From: Limisphaerales bacterium
GTDB taxonomy: Bacteria; Verrucomicrobiota; Verrucomicrobiia; Limisphaerales; JADLHS01
Direction of reading: 5' to 3'
DNA: 59,658 nucleotides
Assembly (NCBI GenBank): GCA_020848635.1
Contig: JADLHS010000241.1
Location: 1 to 59,658, forward strand
Shown: positions 49,477 to 57,101 of the stretch, piece after piece
Position numbering within the stretch: position 1 is the first letter of the stretch
Layout of the letters: the number at the start of each line of letters is the position of its first letter
Translations under genes and position numbers: made by a program
The notes under the pieces: generated by a model
What the model saw: the letters and a program-made list of their open reading frames with translations, nothing else
What the model was told of the DNA's origin: nothing
Databases searched by the model: none

Positions 49477-49508
49477 AGACCAATTTGCTTTCAGCGCACC
49501 ACGAAAAG

Positions 49509-49588
49509 TTGGGAACACATTCCCGACGGCGTGCGAGTTGAATTGCTTCATGGGTAGCGGAATGTTCGAAAACAGCCGGTGTTCCCAA
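49509..49588. promoter_or_regulatory. Inverted TTGGGAACAC sites, possible activator-binding sites
   Basis: TTGGGAACAC at 49509-49518 (itself inside the palindrome GGGAACACATTCCC, 49511-49524) is repeated in inverse as GTGTTCCCAA at 49579-49588. They lie ~25-100 bp upstream of the sigma-54 promoter at 49611, the distance usual for enhancer sites of NtrC-type activators. The activator gene ends 32 bp before. Confidence 0.5.
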
Positions 49589-49610
49589 TGTTTTCAGAGT
49601 TTTAACACCG

Positions 49611-49626
49611 TGGCACAAGCCGTGCA
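49611..49626 (+). promoter_or_regulatory. Sigma-54 promoter for the secreted coiled-coil and outer-membrane genes
   Basis: TGGCACAAGCCGTGCA: perfect -24 TGGCAC and GG-N10-GC spacing, one mismatch (G for T) in the -12 TTGC. Predicted start ~49638, 60 bases before the ATG at 49698. Confidence 0.65.
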
Positions 49627-49697
49627 AAGGAGAGGCCGGACGGACGGCTCATCGAACGCTGCCCGCCAGCAACGAAAACCAAAAACAGAAAGACATT

Positions 49698-50243
49698 ATG
49701 AAAAAACTCCTCTCCATCGTGGCGGGACTAGTTCTGACCTCCGGACTGGCACTCGCACAAACCGGCCCGGGCTCAGGAACGTCGAGCAACTACTACGACT
49801 TCAATCATTCCTGGACCAACGCGGTCAGCCAGAACAATGACTATAATCATCTCTGGAGCACAAATTGTCTCGCCCTTACCAACGCACCCAAGGCGTGGAG
49901 CAATTATTATCAGCACACGTTCACCGGTCCGGCCAACGCGGGCAATCAAGCCAAGAACCGCTTTGGCAAAACGCAACTGCCAGCCGACGTGGCCACCATC
50001 GTCCAACAATTCCAACAGGACCGCACCAAGCTCATGAGCCAACTCAAGACGTGCTCCGACGAGCAACGCCAGCAAATCCTGAAGGACATGGATCAATTGC
50101 GCATGCAATTGCGCGATGAGGTCAGCAAGATTCGCGACGACGCGCGCCAGCAAGCCGACCAGATGCGCAATCGCTTCGGCAACAATCGTGACCAGATCCT
50201 CGATCAAGGCGCGGGCAACACCGGCACGGGACGCGATCGTTGA
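49698..50243 (+). CDS. Secreted coiled-coil protein of unknown function
   Basis: 181 aa. Signal peptide MKKLLSIVAGLVLTSGLALA-Q; an Asn/Tyr/Trp-rich segment (residues ~28-75) and then a long charged helix (TIVQQFQQDRTKLMSQLKTC... QILKDMDQLRMQLRDEV), predicted coiled coil of ~70 residues; ends with a Gly/Asn/Arg tail. No family known to me. Directly behind the sigma-54 promoter and ahead of an outer-membrane barrel, so probably a regulated periplasmic or surface protein. Confidence 0.75.
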   Translation: MKKLLSIVAGLVLTSGLALAQTGPGSGTSSNYYDFNHSWTNAVSQNNDYNHLWSTNCLALTNAPKAWSNYYQHTFTGPANAGNQAKNRFGKTQLPADVATIVQQFQQDRTKLMSQLKTCSDEQRQQILKDMDQLRMQLRDEVSKIRDDARQQADQMRNRFGNNRDQILDQGAGNTGTGRDR

Positions 50244-50266
50244 CGCCGCTTGCCGAAAGTTCTCCC

Positions 50267-50287
50267 GGGCGTCGGTTATAGACGCCC
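50267..50287. repeat. Short hairpin
   Basis: 7-bp stem GGGCGTC / GACGCCC with a GGTTATA loop, 23 bp after the coiled-coil gene and 7 bp before the stronger terminator hairpin. Confidence 0.5.
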
Positions 50288-50293
50288 ATTCAA

Positions 50294-50320
50294 CATCAGG
50301 CGGCCCACAGCCGCCTGATG
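50294..50320. terminator. Hairpin terminator after the coiled-coil gene
   Basis: Perfect 11-bp stem CATCAGGCGGC / GCCGCCTGATG with a 5-base loop, followed by AATTTGC. It ends 10 bp before the outer-membrane gene start and could reduce read-through into it. Confidence 0.6.
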
Positions 50321-50330
50321 AATTTGCAGT

Positions 50331-51482
50331 GTGAAGCAGTTATTCAGATACCCGTCAGGTCGCCGGACGATCAGCCTTTTCGAGCTGGCCGTCCTGCTTC
50401 TGTCCGGGCGAGATGTCGCGGCGGGCGCGGATTTGTTGAGCGAGGACGCCTTCAAGATTCCACTGTGGAACTACTCAACCTCGCTGCGGGGCGGGTTTGG
50501 CTATCGAGACAACGTTTTACTGAGTCATACCAATGCACAAGGCAGCGCCTACTGGATGTCCGGCGCAGAAATCATGGTGTTTCGCCTGCCGACGCATGGA
50601 TGGCAGTTCAACTTCATCGCGGACGCGACCGACGCGCGTTACTTCAATTCGCCGTCGGTGAACAAGGAACAAGTGGCGCTCGCCATGGCTCAACTCAGCA
50701 AGGATTTCAACAACGGCTGGAAGTCTACTCTCGGATTGAACTACCTCTTTCAGAATCAGGTCTATGACAACTCCGCCAACTACTACAGCAACGTGACGAG
50801 CGTCGGCCTGATTCTGGGCCACACGCTCACGCCGCGCTGGGCGTTGCGCAAAACCATCGGCGCATTTTGGACCGAGGCCGAAATCAGCGGCACCCGGCAA
50901 TGGCTCGACGCGCCACTGGACAGTTACTGGCAGTTCGGTCCTCGCGCAGCCATCGGTTACGGCTGGGGCGGCGCCTCGGAGGTCACACTATCATATCAAT
51001 ACCAGCGCCTCGACTACGACCACCGGCCACAAGTGAATGCATCCGACGAGGTGGTCACAAATTCCTTGCTCGGCTTGAACACGCACCTGGTGGAATTGGC
51101 ACTCACGCACGTCTGGGACCAGCAGAAACATTGGCAGACCATCACCGCTGTAGGTTTCGAGACATGCTTGGATAACGGATCAGGCTTCTACAACTACGAC
51201 TATTATCGGCTCTCCCAGCGACTTCGGTATCGCGACGAGAAATGGGAGGTCACGGCGCAGGCGAGGTTGGGCTACTACGATTACGGAACGCAAACCGTCA
51301 GCGCCACCGACCCGGCCTTGCGGCGCAAGACGATGATCAGCTTGGTGCTGCGCGCCGAGCGCAAGCTGGCCAAACACCTGATTGCCCATGCCAGCTACGG
51401 TTGGGATCGTTCCATCTCAAACCTCGATTTCGATGACTACCAGGCCAGCACAGTGATCGGTGGCTTGGCGTTGACCTTTTGA
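50331..51482 (+). CDS. Putative outer-membrane beta-barrel protein
   Basis: 383 aa. An N-terminal export signal (ISLFELAVLLLSG after basic residues) precedes a mature chain of alternating polar/aromatic strands, e.g. WNYSTSLRGGFGYRDNVLLS, GWQFNFIADATDARYF, RLSQRLRYRDEKWEVTAQAR and a C-terminal STVIGGLALTF, ending in Phe as barrel proteins do. About 14-16 strands are likely. No named family. It stands between the sigma-54 regulator and its kinase, so it may be a regulated porin or export component. Confidence 0.7.
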   Translation: MKQLFRYPSGRRTISLFELAVLLLSGRDVAAGADLLSEDAFKIPLWNYSTSLRGGFGYRDNVLLSHTNAQGSAYWMSGAEIMVFRLPTHGWQFNFIADATDARYFNSPSVNKEQVALAMAQLSKDFNNGWKSTLGLNYLFQNQVYDNSANYYSNVTSVGLILGHTLTPRWALRKTIGAFWTEAEISGTRQWLDAPLDSYWQFGPRAAIGYGWGGASEVTLSYQYQRLDYDHRPQVNASDEVVTNSLLGLNTHLVELALTHVWDQQKHWQTITAVGFETCLDNGSGFYNYDYYRLSQRLRYRDEKWEVTAQARLGYYDYGTQTVSATDPALRRKTMISLVLRAERKLAKHLIAHASYGWDRSISNLDFDDYQASTVIGGLALTF

Positions 51483-51495
51483 ATGAGGAGGCACT

Positions 51496-52959
51496 ATGCG
51501 TTCACAGAATCTTCCCGACGGCAACCACCCCAGCCCGTCATCTGAACACTCCACGCAGTCGCGATCCGTGGCGTGGTCGGCTTGGAGCTTGGCGATGGTG
51601 GTCCTAGCCATCACGGTGGCCGGGGGCACGTTGCACCTGCGCGTTCATCTACGGGAGCATCTAGCGCAACGCGACGGTGAAATCCTCGCCACTGTGGCGC
51701 TGGCCCGGCAATACGCCAATGGCAGTGGCGCTACTCTGACGCAACGGCTCGGGAATCCCGCCGATCAACTTGCGCTCGCGCTGGAAATCTCCCAGATCAA
51801 AGAAGGCGTTCTCGGCGTCCGGTTGTTTGATCGCGATGGTCATTTTGAAACGGCTTTTCCACCTACGCTCCTGGCCAGCAATTTTCCGGTGAAGGATTTG
51901 CCCGCCCTCCAGGCGCTTCAGCCCGTGAGCCGATTTCACGAGCGGGCCTGGCTCGGCGACTACTTCCTGCTGGACGCTGAACCAAATCTCCCCGCCTCCC
52001 GAACCCCGTTGTTGGAGGTGAACATCCCGCTGCACATGCGCGGCAATTCCAATCTTGTCGCCGCCGCCCAACTGCTGCTCGACGGTCATGCCACCGCCCG
52101 CGAGTATGCCCGCGTGGACCAGCATCTCTGGCTGCTGGGATCAGGGCTTTACCTTGGTGGGGCATTGTTATTGTCAGGGGTGCTCCTGTGGGCCTACCGC
52201 CGATTGCGGAAGGCTCATGCGCTCGTGGAGGAGCGCACCGCGCGGTTGCTCCGCGCCAACCACGAACTAGCCCTCGCCGCCAAGACGAGTGCACTCGGTT
52301 CGGTGACCGCTCATCTCATTCACGGCCTCAGCAATCCGCTGGCGAACTTGCAGGATTTTATCACCAACCACGGCAACGGGGCGACGGATGGTGATCTGCA
52401 AGCCCTCGCCACCTCCACGCACCGGATGCAACAACTCGTTCACGACGTGGTGCGCGTGCTGGGCGAGGAACGCGGCGGCGATCAATACCAGATCACGCTC
52501 GCCGAACTGGTGGAGGTAATGAACGGAAAAATGGGTTCTGTCGTAGCGGAGAGCGGCGTCCATTTGGTCACTGTGCTTGACGCCCAAGGTGAGCTCTCGA
52601 ACCGCCACGCGAATCTCATTCTCCTCGTTGTGGAAAACCTGATCCACAACGCGCTCAAGGTCACGCCACGCGGCGGCAAGGTTTGCGTTCGCCTGATCGG
52701 GGACGGGGACAGCGTATGCTGCGAGGTCGCCGATGAGGGCTCGGGAATTTCCAACCAAGTGCTGCTTCGACTGTTCACCCCGTGTCATTCCACCCACGGC
52801 GGCAGCGGACTGGGCCTCGCGATCAGCAAGCAGCTCGCCAATCAGCTGGGCGCGGTTCTGGAACTGAAAACCAATTCACCGGACGGCTGTGTGTTTGCGT
52901 TGCGGCTGCCGCGCAGTCTGCTTGCGGAAACCGAACTGGTCGCCATGGAAATGAATTGA
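51496..52959 (+). CDS. Sensor histidine kinase (NtrB-like)
   Basis: 487 aa. TM1 ~29-48, a periplasmic sensor domain ~50-210, TM2 ~212-234, coiled linker, phospho-acceptor His276 in HLIHGLSNPLANLQDF, then ATPase boxes VVENLIHNALKVTP, VADEGSGISNQVLLRLF and GGSGLGLAISKQLANQLG. Likely phosphorylates the NtrC-type regulator at 48.1 kb. 13 bp after the barrel gene with a GAGGAG-like ribosome site before the ATG. Confidence 0.88.
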   Translation: MRSQNLPDGNHPSPSSEHSTQSRSVAWSAWSLAMVVLAITVAGGTLHLRVHLREHLAQRDGEILATVALARQYANGSGATLTQRLGNPADQLALALEISQIKEGVLGVRLFDRDGHFETAFPPTLLASNFPVKDLPALQALQPVSRFHERAWLGDYFLLDAEPNLPASRTPLLEVNIPLHMRGNSNLVAAAQLLLDGHATAREYARVDQHLWLLGSGLYLGGALLLSGVLLWAYRRLRKAHALVEERTARLLRANHELALAAKTSALGSVTAHLIHGLSNPLANLQDFITNHGNGATDGDLQALATSTHRMQQLVHDVVRVLGEERGGDQYQITLAELVEVMNGKMGSVVAESGVHLVTVLDAQGELSNRHANLILLVVENLIHNALKVTPRGGKVCVRLIGDGDSVCCEVADEGSGISNQVLLRLFTPCHSTHGGSGLGLAISKQLANQLGAVLELKTNSPDGCVFALRLPRSLLAETELVAMEMN

Positions 52960-52981
52960 ATGTCAAGAAACGAGGTTGTCC

Positions 52982-55165
52982 ATGAATGCGAAAGGTATTT
53001 GTAAAATAGCGTTGTCGGAATGGAGCGAAATCAGTTTTCCCGTGACGCCGGGGGTTAACCGGACGTTTCGCCGAATGGCAGCCAACGTCTCACACCGTTG
53101 CCAGGGACCCGAGGGCCTGACTAATTGCGACGAAAATCGAACCAGCCTCACGACGTGGACTGATACAAGACGACGACTTAGCTTGCTGTTCAGCGTCCTG
53201 TTGCTTGCCGCCACTTGGGATGTTTGCGCCGTGACCATCCCACCGCTGTGGCGCTGGTCGAATCCCTCACCGCACGGCGCGAACATTGTGGATCAAGCAG
53301 CCAATACCGCGCTGAGCGTGCAAGTCGGCGAACGTGGGCAGATTTTCCTCAGCGACGATTGGGAGACGTGGATGCCGCGCGACACTTACACGACGGCTGC
53401 CTTGCGGGGCGTCACGTTCTTCAACGGACGGCTCGTCATCACCGGCGAAGCGGGCACAATCGTGTTCGCCGACGATCCCTGGAATTTTCACGGCTTGACG
53501 CTCGGAACATCTGACTGGCTCGAAAGCGTCGCCGCTTCCTCCAACCTCGTCGTTACCGTGGGCGACAACGCCGCAATCTACACCAGCGCCGACGTGGTGA
53601 ACTGGCAGCGCATCGCGCCGTCGTTCACCAACTGGTTGCGCGGCGTGGCGTGCAGTGGGTCAAACTTTATCGCCGTGGGCGAACGTGGTCTGATTGCCAG
53701 CAGCCAAAATGGAAATTCGTGGCAGGTGCGCACTAGCGGCACGACGACGAATCTCAATCGTGTTGCCTGGATGGGTGATCACTTTTTAGTTGTGGGCGAT
53801 GGCGGCAACGCTTTCACAAGCGTGAATGGAAGCCAGTGGACGGCGATCAGCCTGGGCGCGACCAACCATCTCTACGCTGCGACCGGCGTCACGAATTCGC
53901 ACCTCGCCGCTGGTAACCTCGAAGTCCGGCTCTCGGAGGAAGGTAGCGCCTGGTCGAATCAACTCAGCCCCGTGCTGACTACGCCCGCGCCAGCGTGGAC
54001 CTACTATTCGGCATTGTGGAACAGCGGCTATTACCTGCTGGCGGGACGGTCGGGTTTTGCGGTGGAGGGCAGCAAAACAAACTCCGCTGAAACGGTGAAA
54101 TGGCAGCCGCTTACGGAATCGGTCCGCTCCTGGCTTTGGTCGGTGGCCCGAACGCCAACGCATTACGTGGCAGTGGGTGATTACGGAACGATTCTCAGCA
54201 GTCCGAATGGCGTGGATTGGGATTATGAACTCGTGCCCGTTACCGCCACCAACTCCGTGTTGCTCGGCGTTGGCGGCAGTTCCCACCTGTTGCTTGCCGT
54301 CGGCACTCAGGGAACAATCTTATGGGGTACGAACGAGTTCCTCTGGAATGAACTCTTGCCCAAACCGACGACCAATGATTTGCAGGGCGTCTGCCACGAC
54401 GGCGAACAATTCATCCTCACGGGCGGAAATGGAACGATCCTCACCAGTCCGAGGGGCACAAACTGGACTCGACGCCCCACACCGACAAGCACCCTGCTGA
54501 TGAGTGTTGCGCCCTTTCCGGGCGGCCTCGTGGCGGTCGGCGATGACGGTGTGATTCTCACGAGCAGTGATCACGGCACGAATTGGACCGCACGCCTTTC
54601 GGGAACGACGAACTGGTTGAGTCAGGCGCGTTGGTTGAATGACCGGTTGATTGCCGTCGGCCAAAACGGTTGCATCCTGACCAGTGCGGACGGCGTGCAA
54701 TGGCGAACCAACGCCAGCGGAACAACTGCGTGGCTCAACGCGGCGGACTTCGTCGAGGACACCTGGTTCATTGTCGGCAATCAAGGCACAATGCTTGGTA
54801 GTCCCGATGCGACCAACTGGTTCAGCTTCGGCACGCTCACCAAAAAATCACTCTACGGCGTCACGAGTCACAACGGCCAGCTTGTAACCGTGGGCAGCGA
54901 GGGCGCAATCCTGCGCAGCCAGTTAGTTCCCGATCCGACGCCGATCCAGGTGGCGAGCTTCAGCCGGGCCTCGGGGATGGATGTCTTTCTCTTCGCCGGC
55001 GCAACCGACCAGCAGTTCCGCCTCCAATCCAGCACCGATCTCGTGACTTGGACCGACGGGGCGCTGCTCGAATTTCTCGATAGTTCGGGGACGTTGCTTT
55101 TTGTTGAAGACACCGGCACGAACGCGCCGACAACTAAATTCTACCGCGCCCGCCGGACTTGGTGA
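52982..55165 (+). CDS. Large secreted beta-propeller protein (Ycf48/BNR-like repeats)
   Basis: 727 aa from ATG 52982 with ACGAGG 6 bases upstream. A signal-anchor-like helix at ~64-84 (LSLLFSVLLLAATWDVCA) follows an unusually long basic N-terminus. The rest is about 12 repeats of ~45 residues with the pattern VAVGxxGxIxxSxDGxxW (e.g. VAVGDYGTILSSPNGVDW, IAVGQNGCILTSADGVQW), as in Ycf48/BNR propellers. The last ~80 residues form a module ending TKFYRARRTW, like the end of the 16-haem cytochrome. Surface adhesion or assembly-factor roles are possible; function unknown. Confidence 0.8.
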   Translation: MNAKGICKIALSEWSEISFPVTPGVNRTFRRMAANVSHRCQGPEGLTNCDENRTSLTTWTDTRRRLSLLFSVLLLAATWDVCAVTIPPLWRWSNPSPHGANIVDQAANTALSVQVGERGQIFLSDDWETWMPRDTYTTAALRGVTFFNGRLVITGEAGTIVFADDPWNFHGLTLGTSDWLESVAASSNLVVTVGDNAAIYTSADVVNWQRIAPSFTNWLRGVACSGSNFIAVGERGLIASSQNGNSWQVRTSGTTTNLNRVAWMGDHFLVVGDGGNAFTSVNGSQWTAISLGATNHLYAATGVTNSHLAAGNLEVRLSEEGSAWSNQLSPVLTTPAPAWTYYSALWNSGYYLLAGRSGFAVEGSKTNSAETVKWQPLTESVRSWLWSVARTPTHYVAVGDYGTILSSPNGVDWDYELVPVTATNSVLLGVGGSSHLLLAVGTQGTILWGTNEFLWNELLPKPTTNDLQGVCHDGEQFILTGGNGTILTSPRGTNWTRRPTPTSTLLMSVAPFPGGLVAVGDDGVILTSSDHGTNWTARLSGTTNWLSQARWLNDRLIAVGQNGCILTSADGVQWRTNASGTTAWLNAADFVEDTWFIVGNQGTMLGSPDATNWFSFGTLTKKSLYGVTSHNGQLVTVGSEGAILRSQLVPDPTPIQVASFSRASGMDVFLFAGATDQQFRLQSSTDLVTWTDGALLEFLDSSGTLLFVEDTGTNAPTTKFYRARRTW

Positions 55166-55196
55166 TTTGAAACAACGCACCGGTCGGCGTAATGCG

Positions 55197-55760
55197 TCAC
55201 TGGGTCGTGGTCGGCTTGAATCGGGTTTCAATTAACCAGAACATCACGCCTGCGATGGCGGCGAGAATGGCGAACCAACCCCAATCCGGCACTCCGGTGA
55301 TGTCGGGCAGACGAACTTTGCCGAGCGCGGCGACTTTTTGAATATTCGCCTCCACCCAGCTGAAGCTCAGCGCATACAGCACGCCACCAACCAACATCCC
55401 GGCGAATCCCACCGTGGCATGAATGCTTCCGGTGGCCATGGCGGCCACGCCTGTGCCCGGACAGTAACCGTAGAGCACCATGCCGACACCGAACAATGCA
55501 GCCCCCAGCGACACCCCGAGCATGTTGGCGGGTTTGATGTGGTATTGAGCGTGGCCCGTGGTCTTCAGCAGCAAGACGCCGATACCGCCGAAGATGATCG
55601 CGGTGAACATGATTTTGAGAACGGTGAAATCTTTGAACCGAAACTGGTTCACGATCACGTTGTAGTTGGCCACGCCGCCGCGATGCAACAGGACGCCAAA
55701 CAGGATGCCCATGGGAATGGCCAGCAAGCGGGCGGTTTCAGCAGAGACAGGAAAATTCAT
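55197..55760 (-). CDS. YeeE/YedE-family transporter half (second subunit)
   Basis: 187 aa with about five helices. Family features: MGILFGVLLHRGGVANYN in helix 1 and MVLYGYCPGTGVAAMATGSIH with the conserved Cys-Pro-Gly-x-Gly motif. In bacteria the ~350-aa YeeE (TsuA) carries thiosulfate through cysteine-lined channels; here the protein is split into two subunits. Its start overlaps the upstream half by 4 bp. Probably a sulfur-compound importer. Confidence 0.88.
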   Translation of the reverse strand: MNFPVSAETARLLAIPMGILFGVLLHRGGVANYNVIVNQFRFKDFTVLKIMFTAIIFGGIGVLLLKTTGHAQYHIKPANMLGVSLGAALFGVGMVLYGYCPGTGVAAMATGSIHATVGFAGMLVGGVLYALSFSWVEANIQKVAALGKVRLPDITGVPDWGWFAILAAIAGVMFWLIETRFKPTTTQ

Positions 55761-56350
55761 GATTCAGGAGGAGTGTACTGGGGTGTGCTCGCACGTTTGC
55801 GGAAGAGAACCAGCGCCGTCAGGATGCCAAACACGAACATCGTCAGGAAAAACGTCCAACTGCTGAGCGCCAACTGGAGCGAACCGCTGATGCCGTGTCC
55901 GCTCGTGCAACCACCCGCCATGCGTGCGCCGAACATGATGATGACGCCGCCAAGAAATGCCGCCACGAATCGCTTCACCTTCGAGCCGCCAAATTGCTGC
56001 GACCATGTTGCAGGAACTTTCTCTAACCGGAACGTCCGGCTGACTAGAACGCTGATCAGACTGCCGAGAAATGTGCCGACGAGAAACAACATCCCACCGT
56101 CCCATTTGAGCGGATTTTTGATCCAGTAGGCGTTTTGCGCCACGCCTTCACTGCCCATGATTGGCAGAGCGCAAACACTGGAAGCGGAAGAAAGTGCTGT
56201 TGAAATGCCGAGCGGTTGGTTGACGAGGCCGAATGCGAACCAGCTCAAGATACCGATCCCGACCCCCACAAGGTAAGGATTCCAGCGGGCTTTGGCTTCA
56301 GCCCGGTCGACATCACCACATGTCCCGGGTGAGCAGTTTGGATTTTTCAT
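55757..56350 (-). CDS. YeeE/YedE-family transporter half (first subunit)
   Basis: 197 aa, about five helices. An N-terminal Cys-containing leader (NCSPGTCGD) precedes helix 1 (PYLVGVGIGILSWFAFGL); the conserved MFGARMAGGCTSGHGISG motif (GC-SGHG) marks the family. Together with the downstream subunit it would make the thiosulfate-type channel. 16 bases separate its ATG from the -10-like element of promoter copy E. Confidence 0.88.
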   Translation of the reverse strand: MKNPNCSPGTCGDVDRAEAKARWNPYLVGVGIGILSWFAFGLVNQPLGISTALSSASSVCALPIMGSEGVAQNAYWIKNPLKWDGGMLFLVGTFLGSLISVLVSRTFRLEKVPATWSQQFGGSKVKRFVAAFLGGVIIMFGARMAGGCTSGHGISGSLQLALSSWTFFLTMFVFGILTALVLFRKRASTPQYTPPES

Positions 56351-56365
56351 ATTTACTCTGCCGCC

Positions 56366-56395
56366 TATTGAGCCGCGTTCGGCCCAAAAGTTACA
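56366..56395 (-). promoter_or_regulatory. TGTAAC-N17-CTCRRT promoter-like element, copy E (YeeE pair)
   Basis: Minus strand: TGTAAC, 17-bp spacer TTTTGGGCCGAACGCGG, then CTCAATA. Best overall agreement with copies B and C (shared CGCGG-CTC extension). Confidence 0.7.
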
Positions 56396-56617
56396 TTAAT
56401 CTGGAATTGGGCATTTCGCGTGAATCCAGATGTGCGGACGAAAACGGGGGAAGAATCGCAGGTCAGCAACAATTCATGCGCAGACCGTGCCAGCGATGAC
56501 GGGTGAATGATCGCAGGCAAGACTTCCTGCAGTTTACAAGCCCGCGACCTGAAGATAACGGCACTAACTCTCAAAATTAGTTTGAACGAATCCTGCCTTT
56601 CGGGCATCCATGATGGC

Positions 56618-56995
56618 GTGCGGTATTTTAGAAACGTTTTCTTTGCGCTGGCAGCGTTCCTCTGGCTGCCAGTGTCCGCGCATTGCCAGTTAGAAAGAGT
56701 TCCCGGTCTTGAATTCCTCGCCTGCCTGACCGAAAGCGATTGCCACAACGAACAGCGTTCTGATCGCAATGACGATGGATGCTGTTTGGTTGAGAAATCG
56801 GAATATAAGCTCAATCAGACCCGCCTGACGCTCCCAACCCCCGATTTCATTCTGCTCTCCTTGTCGCCGGTGCTGGATTTCGCAAATGTTTTTCCTGCTG
56901 AAGTCAGCGCCAGCATTTTGACCACTGCACCGCCGGAGTTTCCCAAGTGCTGGCAATTCCTATCGCGCACCGCCCTTCCGGTCCGCGCTCCTTAG
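56618..56995 (+). CDS. Hypothetical exported protein preceding a metal-efflux operon
   Basis: 125 aa from the chosen GTG 56618, which gives a fitting signal peptide (MRYFRNVFFALAAFLWLPVSAHC); an ATG at 56507 would add 37 unrelated residues. Mature part has cysteine pairs (FLACLTESDCH, DDGCC) and ends WQFLSRTALPVRAP, a pattern I associate with small proteins placed before CusCBA-type operons in related bacteria. A role in metal sensing or binding is inferred. Overlap with neighbouring genes: none; 106 bp to the TolC-like gene. Confidence 0.6.
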   Translation: MRYFRNVFFALAAFLWLPVSAHCQLERVPGLEFLACLTESDCHNEQRSDRNDDGCCLVEKSEYKLNQTRLTLPTPDFILLSLSPVLDFANVFPAEVSASILTTAPPEFPKCWQFLSRTALPVRAP

Positions 56996-57101
56996 TTTGC
57001 TTCCTGATTAATCCTCGCTTTCGCTGAGAACGTTTCCCGTTTGTTCGGCGTGATCTCGCATCGCGCCTCGTGTTCCCATTTTTGGTTTAAGCCGATTTGA
57101 T

